A DNA stretch of 45,569 nucleotides from a bacterium. Lineage in GTDB: Bacteria; Hydrothermota; Tepidihabitantia; Tepidihabitantales; Tepidihabitantaceae. How positions within the stretch are numbered: position 1 is the first letter of the stretch; every line of letters begins with the position of its first letter. The notes beneath the pieces are model-generated. The model saw nothing but the letters and a program-made list of their open reading frames with translations, was not told the origin of the DNA and did not search any database. Below, piece by piece: positions 1-6,874 of this stretch. The position numbers and the translations under genes are program-made. Where the stretch lies: positions 1 to 45,569 of the forward strand of contig DATJQV010000006.1 of NCBI GenBank assembly GCA_035505375.1, written 5' to 3'.

Positions 1-225
1 GAGCGATGAGCATGCTGTTTTCCACCCGTAGCTGAAGGACTCGCGGCGAACTCAGACTTCCCCGCATCCGAGCCCGGCTGACGCAAGGCGCGTGCTGGCC
101 CGCAAGTTCGCCGACTTGGCCCTCTACGGCCCCGACCGCCAATCCCTGTCCTAACTTCCCTATTCCCAATCCCCTAACCCCTATTCCCTTCCCAACCCCT
201 CCTATGCTCCCCCCGTAGCTCCGCA
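1..225. other. Gene-poor left edge with a possible coding remnant
   Basis: No intact gene is visible. One frame on the + strand stays open from about 32 to a stop at 152-154 and would end in ...FADLALYGPDRQSLS, which has a protein-like composition but no recognisable family and no start. It could be the decayed 3' end of a gene. The rest (155-225) is a C/T-rich word repeat built on variants of CTATTCCC and CCCAACCCC, one of many such dispersed words in this window. Confidence 0.2.
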
Positions 226-537
226 CATGGCTTCCGAGGTAACGACCGGAGCAACTTCCCGAGGAACGACGAGGGTTACTTCTACGGTTACTTCCACCGC
301 TACTTCTTCCGCTACTTCGCGAGCAACGACCAGAGTTCCTTGTCCGGTTCCTTGCCGGGTAACAGGTCGGGTTCAATCCCGGGTTCCTTGCCGAGTTACA
401 GTCGGCTTTCCCGTCAGAGTTCCTTCCCGGATTACTCTGCACGTAACCTCGAGACCAACCTGCAGGGCTTCTTGGAGAGCTACGAGGAGAGCTGCGACAC
501 GCGTCGCGGTCCAAGCTGCAACCAGTCCGGCTTCGCG
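226..537. repeat. 12-bp-period degenerate tandem array A
   Basis: The stretch divides without gaps into 26 consecutive 12-mers, for example GGTTACTTCTAC (274), GGTTACTTCCAC (286), CGCTACTTCTTC (298), GGTTCCTTGCCG (346 and again 382) and AGTTCCTTCCCG (418). The approximate consensus is RGTTACTTSCCG. Units differ strongly but the register never slips, and the last few units fade. Two overlapping + frames are open across it, giving V-T-S-T / V-P-C-R four-residue repeats. That is the expected result of a stop-free 12-bp unit, so I do not call a protein. It is the first of seven such arrays. Confidence 0.85.
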
Positions 538-687
538 CGTCCCGGGACTGGTGACTCAAGAACCTGCACCGGGCTTCACCAGAAAGGCGCAAGGACACTA
601 GGAAGGTTAGGATCGCGGGTGGCCATGTCCGCCCGGTGTCTTGGTGCCCTGGTGGCGCGACTTCGAGTCTGGTGAGTTAGATGCGAT

Positions 688-715
688 TTGACAACGGTCT
701 TGCGGATATTAGAAT
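688..715 (+). promoter_or_regulatory. Sigma70-like promoter upstream of the GT-C gene
   Basis: TTGACA at 688-693, a 16-nt spacer and TAGAAT at 710-715. Transcription would begin near 722. An ATG at 725 opens a 21-codon frame ending at 790. The next large gene starts at 894, so this would be its promoter with a leader of about 170 nt. Confidence 0.6.
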
Positions 716-893
716 TCCCGCCACATGGAATCGGGATCCCTTCCGCTGGTCGTAAAGGCGCGAGACGCCGGCGTGCCTTCTCCGCCTTGACACACATGGC
801 TTCAAGTGCTGTCGCCCCGAACTACCCGGACATTGTCCCCGGAGCTGCACAATCCCGGCTCCAATGCCCTGAGGGTTCCCTGAGCCGGGGCCG

Positions 894-2711
894 ATGAAAC
901 CAAAGTCGGCGAAGGGCTCCGGGCGTTTCGCAGTCGCCGCCGGGCTGTTCCTGGTGGTCGTCGTATCGGCGCTGGCGTTCAGCGGCCTTCTGGACAAACT
1001 GCTCCTCGCCGCGGTCTCGCTGATGAAGGGCAGCGCCCCGGCCCCGCACACGCTCAACCGAGTCCGTCTCAGCTTCGCGTTCGTCCTGCTCTGCGGCGGC
1101 CTGCCGCTCACCCTTGGTTCCCTGACGCCCGCGAGCTGGTTCGCGTCCGCGGGGCGAATCCTGAAGGAGCGCTACGTGCTCGTGGCGGCGATGGCCGTCC
1201 TGATCCTGTTGTGGCTGCCGCCATTGCTGCTCGGGCGCAGCGCAATCATGGCCGGACACCGGTACTGGTGGCTCGACGACGACGCAATGATCTCGATGCG
1301 GTATGCCCGGAATCTGGCGGCCGGCGCAGGGCTGGTCTGGAATCCCGGCATGCGGGTCGAAGGCTACAGCAACTTACTGTGGACCCTGTTCATGGCCCTG
1401 GTCCACTTCCTCCGTGTCCCGGCCGCGATGACCTCTCTGGTCGTGCTGTTGGCCAACCTGGTCCTGGCCGCGGCCACGGTACCGGTAATTATCCGGCTGG
1501 TGCGCTTGCTGGGCGGCGGCGCGCTTGCGACCGCCGCGTCGCTGGCCGGCTATGTGCTTTGCCAGGACACGATGTACTGGGCCACGTCGGGCGGCGAGAG
1601 CATCCTGCTCATGCTGCTGTTCCTGTGGGCTGCGTGTCGCATCCTGCATGAATCGAAACTCGACCGTCCCCGTCCGGCCACGTACCTGCTCATCGCGGTC
1701 ATGTCCCTGGTCCGGGCCGATGCCGTCGTGCTCGGCTGTCTGTTGGGCGCGCTCGCTCTCGTTCTCACCCGGAATCGGCGGTCTGTGCTCCTCTATTTCG
1801 GCCTGTCGCTCCTGCTGCCCGCGCTCCACGAGCTGTTCCGGCTCTACTACTATCATGCGCTCCTGCCCAATACTGCCTACCTGAAGACCGAGCACTGGCC
1901 CGGTCGGACCAGGGCCGGCCTGCTCTACACCCGACAATTCATCACCCACTACCCGCTCGTGATAGCGCTGGCCGTGGCCGGCGCGCTCGGGCGGTCACGG
2001 CAGGCGCTGCGCGCATGCGTGGCCGTGTTTCTCATCTACGTGGCCTATATCACATACCTTGGCGGCGATACCCTGTACCATTTCCGGTTCCTGGTGCCGG
2101 TCCTGCCCCTGGTCACGGTGCTGGCGTTCGTGGGCATCCAGCGCCTGCGCCCGCCGTTGAGGCTGACGCTCGTCATCCTCGGCCTCGTGACCACGCCGCT
2201 CATCGCCTTCAACTACGCCGACTATCTGAGGCACGACAAGGACGAAGCCGACTATGTCCGCATCGGCCTCCTGCTGAAGCAGAACACACAGCCCACGGCC
2301 CGGGTCGCTGATTTCCAGGCAGGCACGACTATCTACTTCTCCGAGCGTTACGGCATCGATCTGCTGGGCAAATCGGATTCCCACATTGCGCACATGCCGG
2401 TCGCGTCCAACGGCCGGAAGCCCGGTCTCAACAAGTTCGATTTCGACTATTCGCTGGGCGTGCTCAAGCCGGATCTGGTGGTCACCAATTTCAAACTTCC
2501 GGTCACTGAGGACTCGATGCGCAGGGCGTCGGTCGGTGACTGGGCCTATCACGGGCAGCTCTATTTCAACCCCGTGTTCCGCGAGCACTACCTGCCCAAC
2601 CCGGTCGCCGTTGAAACCCGGCGCACGATTTTCGCCGCTGACTGGTCGCCGGAACGTGATCGCATCAACGACTGGAAAGACTTGTCGGCCGAAGCCCCAC
2701 GTCGTCCCTAA
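894..2711 (+). CDS. Polytopic GT-C-type membrane glycosyltransferase (GT39/arabinofuranosyltransferase-like)
   Basis: A 605-aa integral membrane protein, probably a polyprenyl-phosphate-sugar-dependent glycosyltransferase acting on the periplasmic side. The first half is a series of hydrophobic helices. After the first long ones comes a loop with WWLDDDAMISMRYARNLA followed by GLVWNPG and VEGYSNLLW. Acidic residues in the first periplasmic loop are the catalytic signature of the GT-C fold, and this DDA...RVEGYxNxLW form is typical of GT39-like proteins and actinobacterial arabinofuranosyltransferases. The last 150 residues are soluble (GTTIYFSERYGIDLLGKSD) and presumably periplasmic. Acceptor and sugar cannot be inferred. 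The gene stands alone; the nearest promoter is at 688-715. The ATG at 894 follows a weak purine-rich stretch, so the exact start is moderately secure. Confidence 0.8.
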   Translation: MKPKSAKGSGRFAVAAGLFLVVVVSALAFSGLLDKLLLAAVSLMKGSAPAPHTLNRVRLSFAFVLLCGGLPLTLGSLTPASWFASAGRILKERYVLVAAMAVLILLWLPPLLLGRSAIMAGHRYWWLDDDAMISMRYARNLAAGAGLVWNPGMRVEGYSNLLWTLFMALVHFLRVPAAMTSLVVLLANLVLAAATVPVIIRLVRLLGGGALATAASLAGYVLCQDTMYWATSGGESILLMLLFLWAACRILHESKLDRPRPATYLLIAVMSLVRADAVVLGCLLGALALVLTRNRRSVLLYFGLSLLLPALHELFRLYYYHALLPNTAYLKTEHWPGRTRAGLLYTRQFITHYPLVIALAVAGALGRSRQALRACVAVFLIYVAYITYLGGDTLYHFRFLVPVLPLVTVLAFVGIQRLRPPLRLTLVILGLVTTPLIAFNYADYLRHDKDEADYVRIGLLLKQNTQPTARVADFQAGTTIYFSERYGIDLLGKSDSHIAHMPVASNGRKPGLNKFDFDYSLGVLKPDLVVTNFKLPVTEDSMRRASVGDWAYHGQLYFNPVFREHYLPNPVAVETRRTIFAADWSPERDRINDWKDLSAEAPRRP

Positions 2712-2793
2712 TCGCCCGGCCGCTGCCCCGCGCGACAAGGCCCGAAGCGAGCCGTCCGGTTGCGGCCGTGGGCGCTTCCCGCCCCGATTTATC

Positions 2794-2821
2794 TTGACAC
2801 AGTAGGGCCGTAAGTTACTAT
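2794..2821 (+). promoter_or_regulatory. Promoter of the RRM protein gene
   Basis: TTGACA at 2794-2799, a 16-nt spacer and TACTAT at 2816-2821. The transcript would carry an untranslated leader of about 155 nt before the ATG at 2986. Long leaders are common in cold-shock-type RNA-binding protein genes, but I see no specific thermosensor fold. Confidence 0.6.
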
Positions 2822-2985
2822 GACACGCTGGATGCCGCGAGGCCTGGCATCCGGCATGAAGCATGAGGTCTCGAGAATGCTTGTGGTCGGTCAGGAAGTC
2901 TATGAGTCAGGTCTGTATGTCCTACGTGCCCGCACCCGTAGTTCCGTAACGAGCCCCAAGCGCAAACCTGTCCGGAGGCAGACAT

Positions 2986-3297
2986 ATGGGAAAGCGCGTG
3001 TTTGTGGGGAACCTTCCCTTCAGCGCGACCGAGGACCAGCTGCGCGAGCTGTTTGCCCAGCACGGCGACGTGGTCTCGGCGGAGATAGTCAAGGACAAGT
3101 TCACCGAGCGTTCCCGCGGATTCGCATTCGTGGAAATGGCGACGGATGAGGCGGCGGCAGCGGCCGTTTCCGCCCTCAATCAATACCAGATGGACGGCCG
3201 TCCGCTGACCGTGAACGAGGCCCGCGCCCGCACCGAGAGTCGCGGCCCGCGCGGCGGTGGACGCCGTGGCGGTGATGAAGGCGGCAATCGCTGGTAG
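2986..3297 (+). CDS. Single-RRM RNA-binding protein
   Basis: A 103-aa protein consisting of one RNA recognition motif and a short Gly/Arg-rich tail. RNP-2 is visible as VFVGNLPF near residue 5 and RNP-1 as RGFAFVEM near residue 45, with the expected spacing. The tail (GPRGGGRRGGDEGG) resembles the glycine-rich tails of cyanobacterial Rbp proteins, which bind single-stranded RNA and are often cold- or stress-induced. A clear GGAGG lies 8 nt upstream of the ATG. The gene is monocistronic: its own promoter lies at 2794-2821 and a strong hairpin terminator follows at 3317. Confidence 0.92.
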   Translation: MGKRVFVGNLPFSATEDQLRELFAQHGDVVSAEIVKDKFTERSRGFAFVEMATDEAAAAAVSALNQYQMDGRPLTVNEARARTESRGPRGGGRRGGDEGGNRW

Positions 3298-3316
3298 CGC
3301 TGTTCTTGCAGACTTC

Positions 3317-3346
3317 GGGCGGGCGTCAAGCCCGCCCGTCGCTTTT
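3317..3346 (+). terminator. Intrinsic terminator after the RRM gene
   Basis: A perfect 8-bp GC stem (GGGCGGGC at 3317-3324, GCCCGCCC at 3330-3337) with a 5-nt loop, followed by GTCGCTTTT. It lies between two convergent genes and may serve the + strand gene only, since the T tract is on that side. Confidence 0.75.
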
Positions 3347-3347
3347 G

Positions 3348-3845
3348 TCAGGTGCCGATACGGGAGAGAATGACCGCGAAAACCATCGCCGCGCCGATAG
3401 CGGCGGTCCAGCCGATGAAGGTCCCCATGACGCAGCCCGCATCGTGGTTGTAGGTCCTCAGGACAACGGCGTGCGAGAGCTTGACCCGGACCGTGTCGTC
3501 CGGCATGACGTAGACCCAGTTCGTCCCAGCCCGGACCGGGCCGGCCTCATAGCTTGAGAGCAGGCCGGGCTCGTCGGGGATTGCCCCGAGCCTCCGCAGC
3601 CCGTCCCAGAACTGGTCCGGGGCCTGGTCGCACGCGGCCTCGTAGACTTTCCTGGGCGGAAACAAGCTGACGAAGTGCTTGCCCGGTGCAGCCTCGACCA
3701 CGGTCGGCGCAACGGTCATCTCCACCGAGACGGCGTCGAGATAGACGTGGTCGGGCAGGGAATCGGTCTCAATCGACACGTAGCCGACCGAGGCCGCGCG
3801 CGCCGTGGCCACGGCGAAAAGAAGGAGAGCAGCAAATAGCTTCAT
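3348..3845 (-). CDS. Secreted or membrane-anchored PEGA-like protein of unknown function
   Basis: I place the start at the ATG on 3845 (MKLFAALLLFAVATARA...), which gives a normal signal peptide; a longer in-frame start at 3893 would put 16 odd residues in front of it. The mature part (VSIETDSLPDHVYLDAVSV, APGKHFVSLFPP) looks like a PEGA-type beta-sandwich: extracytoplasmic modules with a GxHxV motif often found in envelope proteins. The C-terminus holds one hydrophobic helix (WTAAIGAAMVFAVILSRIG) that would anchor it. It is convergent with the RRM gene. No catalytic motif is visible. Confidence 0.65.
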   Translation of the reverse strand: MKLFAALLLFAVATARAASVGYVSIETDSLPDHVYLDAVSVEMTVAPTVVEAAPGKHFVSLFPPRKVYEAACDQAPDQFWDGLRRLGAIPDEPGLLSSYEAGPVRAGTNWVYVMPDDTVRVKLSHAVVLRTYNHDAGCVMGTFIGWTAAIGAAMVFAVILSRIGT

Positions 3846-3896
3846 CAGCGGGTGGCCGGAAGCATACTTGGCGACACTCCGCGGGTCAAACAATCC

Positions 3897-4024
3897 GCTC
3901 AGGAAAGGACAAAGTCATAAGCACAAAGGACTAAACAACGAGGAAAGGACGAAGTGCGAAGGACGAGACTGGCTTGTTACTTTCCTCATTGCTTTGTCCT
4001 TACGACTTTGTCCTTTGTCCTTTG
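3897..4024. repeat. Inverted word repeat (AAAGGACAAAG / CTTTGTCCTTT)
   Basis: The left half is built from variants of AAAGGACAAAG (3903-3960), the right half from CTTTGTCCTTTG (3991-4023). The halves are imperfect reverse complements and could fold into a long hairpin. A second copy of the same element lies at 6752-6874, where it forms the start of a protein, and a half copy lies near 28480-28520. Here it sits in the gap between the PEGA-like gene and fabD. Confidence 0.8.
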
Positions 4025-4046
4025 GCACGACGGCACTGACATGACG

Positions 4047-4074
4047 TTGACAGCGCTGGCCTGAACCGTATGAT
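4047..4074 (+). promoter_or_regulatory. fabD promoter
   Basis: TTGACA at 4047-4052, a 16-nt spacer and TATGAT at 4069-4074. The predicted transcript starts near 4081, about 65 nt before the fabD ATG. Confidence 0.7.
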
Positions 4075-4146
4075 GGACGGTGAATCGCAGGAAGCGTGCC
4101 GCTGCCGCGCCTCTGGCGCCAGCCGGCCCAACCGAAAGGCATTACT

Positions 4147-5070
4147 ATGAGTGATTCAATTGGTTTCCTCTTCCCCGGCCAAGGCTCTCAGTTCGTGGGC
4201 ATGGGTGCCGACCTCTACTCGAAGTTCGGGCCGGCCCGCGACGTGTATGACCGCGCCGAGCAGGCGCTCGAAATGCCCATCAAGAAGCTGTCGTTTGAGG
4301 GTCCTGAAGACGAACTGCGCCAGACCCGCTACACCCAGCCCGCGATTCTGACCCATTCGCTCGCGGCGCTGGCCGTCCTGCCGAAGACCAGCCCGGCCAT
4401 GGCTGCCGGCCACAGCCTCGGCGAGTATCCGGCGCTCTACGCTGCAGGAGTGCTCGACTTTGACTCGGTAATGAAGCTCGTGAAGCGCCGCGGCGCGCTC
4501 ATGTATGCCGAAGGAGAGAAGAACCCCGGGACTATGGCCGCCATCATCGGCATGGAGGCAGCCGCGGTCGAGCAACTCTGCAAAGACGCAGGCGGAATAG
4601 TCGTGCCTGCGAACTACAACGAGCCCAGGCAGACGGTCATCTCCGGCGAGGTTCCGGCGGTCAAAGCTGCGGCCGAGCTGGCCAAGACCCGCGGCGCGCT
4701 CAAGGCCGTGCTCCTGCCGGTATCCGGGGCATTCCATTCGCCCCTGCTCAAGGAGTCGGCGGCAGAGTTCGCCGAATTTCTGGGAGGCTTCGAAATCCGC
4801 ACGCCGTCTTTCCCGGTCATCGCCAATGTAACCGGTCAGCCGGTCACGACCGCTGAGCAGGTACGCGACTGCCTGACAAAGCAGCTCATATCGCCGGTCC
4901 GTTGGGTCGCGACTATCAATAGCGCGAAGGCCCTCGGCTGCAAACGATTCCTCGAAGTCGGCCCGGGCAACGTGCTCGCCGGCCTTGCCCGCAGGATTGA
5001 CCGCGAACTTGTGGTCTCACCGGCAGGCAAAGTGGCGGACGTGGAAGCACTGACCGCCGCCGCAGGATAG
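4147..5070 (+). CDS. fabD: Malonyl-CoA:acyl carrier protein transacylase
   Basis: Transfers malonyl from CoA to acyl carrier protein, supplying fatty acid synthesis in the cytoplasm. At 307 aa it has the usual length. The N-terminal FPGQGSQFVGMG motif, the nucleophile elbow GHSLGE (Ser near residue 90) and GAFHSP with the partner histidine near residue 198 are all present, as is the C-terminal EVGPGNVLAGL. I chose ATG 4147, preceded by GAAAGG, because the family begins right at this point; the frame stays open upstream to 4096 but that adds unrelated residues. The UPF0016 gene starts 9 nt after the stop, so the two are probably co-transcribed. No other fab genes are adjacent. Confidence 0.96.
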   Translation: MSDSIGFLFPGQGSQFVGMGADLYSKFGPARDVYDRAEQALEMPIKKLSFEGPEDELRQTRYTQPAILTHSLAALAVLPKTSPAMAAGHSLGEYPALYAAGVLDFDSVMKLVKRRGALMYAEGEKNPGTMAAIIGMEAAAVEQLCKDAGGIVVPANYNEPRQTVISGEVPAVKAAAELAKTRGALKAVLLPVSGAFHSPLLKESAAEFAEFLGGFEIRTPSFPVIANVTGQPVTTAEQVRDCLTKQLISPVRWVATINSAKALGCKRFLEVGPGNVLAGLARRIDRELVVSPAGKVADVEALTAAAG

Positions 5071-5079
5071 GAGTAGACA

Positions 5080-5361
5080 GTGGACTGGAGACTCCTTGCC
5101 ACAACCTTCGGTTCGGTCTTTCTGGCCGAACTTGGCGACAAGACCCAACTCGCCACGCTCTGCTTTGCCACGGGTAAGAATACGTTCAGCCCCGTCTTCA
5201 TTGGCAGTTCGGCTGCACTGGTCACCAGTTCTCTCATCGCCTGCCTGGTAGGTAGCGAACTGACAAAGGTGCTGCCGGTTCGCTGGGTTCATCTTGGAGC
5301 CGGAATCCTGTTCATCGTTATCGGAGCGCTGCTAGTGGCAAGGAGCGTTCGCTCTGCCTGA
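5080..5361 (+). CDS. GDT1/TMEM165 (UPF0016) cation transporter, half-length form
   Basis: A 93-aa, largely hydrophobic protein. The signature ELGDKTQLATL (E-x-G-D-K-T) lies at about residue 17, in the first of roughly three membrane segments. Full-length GDT1 proteins carry this motif twice and transport Mn2+ or Ca2+; bacterial half-size forms have one copy and are thought to dimerise. The start is GTG with GGAG overlapping the end of fabD. The link to fabD is only positional. Confidence 0.85.
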   Translation: MDWRLLATTFGSVFLAELGDKTQLATLCFATGKNTFSPVFIGSSAALVTSSLIACLVGSELTKVLPVRWVHLGAGILFIVIGALLVARSVRSA

Positions 5362-5379
5362 ATCGGAGGAACCGGAATT

Positions 5380-5535
5380 GAACCGCCAAGACGCCAAGAA
5401 CGCCAAGTGGTCAGAAAAGGAACCCTACCACAAAGACACCAAGACACGAAGGTCCGGACGTACAGGAACAGACCAAGACTCTGCTGCTGCTACTCGGATG
5501 CTCTTTGTGCCTTTGTGCCCTAGTGGTGAAATCCG
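5380..5535. repeat. Dispersed word repeats before truD
   Basis: Two elements are visible. One is CCGCCAAGACGCCAAG (5382-5397) with a follow-on CCAAG copy. The other is an inverted pair, ACCACAAAGACACCAAG (5427-5443) against CTTTGTGCCTTTGTGCCC (5502-5519), ending in TAGTGGTG. Words of these types recur in many uncultured bacterial genomes. They fill the 189-nt gap between gdt1 and truD. Confidence 0.65.
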
Positions 5536-5550
5536 CGTCCGGTTCCCCGG

Positions 5551-6705
5551 ATGAAGCTGAAGGCCAGACCCGAGGACTTCCAGGTCGAGGAACGCCTCAG
5601 GCTGAGGCTCAAGCGCGCCGGCGCGTACTCAATCTACCGCCTTGAGAAGCGCTTCTGGAACACGCTCGATGTCATCACCCATCTTGAGCAACGCCACGGG
5701 CTGAGGAAGCTGAGCCGCGCCGGTCTGAAGGACCGCTACGCGCAGTCAGTCCAGTTTCTCTCCATTCCGGGCCGCGGGCCGAAGCAGGTAATCGAAAAGA
5801 ACTACACGCTCAGGCTGGCGGGGATGGCCGACGAGCCGGTCAGTCGTGACGTTCTGCTCGGGAACACGTTTCGGGTGACGCTGCGTGCCCTGACCGACGA
5901 CGAGGCATCGGCAATCCTCACCGCGCTGCCCAAGGTCAACCGATTCGGGTTTCCCAACTACTATGACGAGCAGCGTCTTGGCTCGGCCCGCCACGGCCAG
6001 GGCTTCATCGCCCGTCGCCTGATCGCCGGGCACTTCAACGGCGCTCTGCGGCTCTGGCTGGGCACGCCGTCGGGAGCTGACGATGCGCAGACGCGACGCC
6101 GCAAAGCCGGAATTGAGGAACACTGGGGCGACTGGCCGCGGATTCTACAACTCGCCCCGCCAGAAGGGCAACCGGCCATCAAGCATCTGAGCATCAGCCC
6201 CAAGGACTTCAAAGGAACGGTCTACCTCATCCCTCGCAACCTGCTCGAGCTCTTCGTGAACGCGTATCAGGGATGGCTCTGGAACGAAATCATGGCCGCG
6301 CTGCTGGCGGAAATGAAGGCTGCACCCCGACAGCTCGAATACTCGCTCGGAACTCTTGCCTTCTACGACGAGCTGAGTCCGACCGACGCGAAGTTTCTCT
6401 CGAAGCTGGTTATCCCGGCGCCGGGTCCGGATGCGGAGTTTGCCAGCGAACGGGCAGCGCGGGCTACGAACCAGGTCCTTGCCCGTGAAGGTCTGTCCCT
6501 CGACCAACTGGAACTGAAGCTGCGCATCCGCGGTGTGTTCTTCAAGGCATACCCACGCAAGGCCGTGGTCACTCCCGAGCACCTGAAAGCGTCGTCGCCC
6601 GAACCCGACGACCTCTACCCCGGCCGCAAGAAGCTCTTGCTCTCGTTTTTCCTGCCACCCGGCTCGTACGCGACGATGCTGATCAAGCGCCTGTCGCTGC
6701 TGTAG
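5551..6705 (+). CDS. truD: tRNA pseudouridine(13) synthase
   Basis: Converts U13 of tRNA to pseudouridine. The 384-aa protein starts MKLKARPEDFQVEE, the standard TruD opening (PxDFxVxE). The catalytic Asp sits in SRAGLKDRYA near residue 60. NYYDEQRLGSARHGQGFIARRLIAGHFNGAL is replaced here only by description: the conserved N-x-[FY]-x-x-Q-R-[FL]-G segment lies near residue 135 and the TRUD insertion domain follows. The C-terminal third (PGRKKLLLSFFLPPGSYATMLIKR, residues about 350-380) is also family-typical. The start is adjacent to a repeat-filled gap and has no strong Shine-Dalgarno sequence. Confidence 0.93.
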   Translation: MKLKARPEDFQVEERLRLRLKRAGAYSIYRLEKRFWNTLDVITHLEQRHGLRKLSRAGLKDRYAQSVQFLSIPGRGPKQVIEKNYTLRLAGMADEPVSRDVLLGNTFRVTLRALTDDEASAILTALPKVNRFGFPNYYDEQRLGSARHGQGFIARRLIAGHFNGALRLWLGTPSGADDAQTRRRKAGIEEHWGDWPRILQLAPPEGQPAIKHLSISPKDFKGTVYLIPRNLLELFVNAYQGWLWNEIMAALLAEMKAAPRQLEYSLGTLAFYDELSPTDAKFLSKLVIPAPGPDAEFASERAARATNQVLAREGLSLDQLELKLRIRGVFFKAYPRKAVVTPEHLKASSPEPDDLYPGRKKLLLSFFLPPGSYATMLIKRLSLL

Positions 6706-6751
6706 ACAAGGGATCAAGGGATCGAGGGATAGAGCGATCGGATTTCACGGG

Positions 6752-6874
6752 CCAAAGGACAAAGTGGCAAGGACAAAGGACCAAGCAAGCACGAAAGGAA
6801 CAAGTCCCAAATCCGCGTTAGGACTTTGTGCTTTCCTCCTTGCTTTGTCCTTTGTGCTTTGTCCTTTGTACTTG
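6752..6874. repeat. Inverted word repeat that supplies a signal peptide
   Basis: The same element as 3897-4024: AAAGGACAAAG words at 6754-6790, and CTTTGTCC / CTTTCC words at 6829-6872 in reverse-complement sense. The overlapping gene starts at GTG 6764, with AAAGGA from the repeat as a plausible ribosome binding site. The right arm is read as LCAFLLALSFVLCPLYL, a good signal-peptide core. Confidence 0.8.

Noticed and set aside
787-792. A second TTGACA upstream of the GT-C gene
   Set aside because: No -10-like hexamer lies 16-18 nt downstream; the pair at 688-715 is far better.
1995-2864. A 289-codon open frame antisense to the GT-C gene
   Set aside because: Composition is His/Arg/Gln-rich as in reverse shadows of GC-rich genes, and the + strand has clear membrane-protein signatures.
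4096-4146. Longer N-terminus for FabD
   Set aside because: The extra 17 residues are unrelated to the family, and the ATG at 4147 has a good ribosome site.
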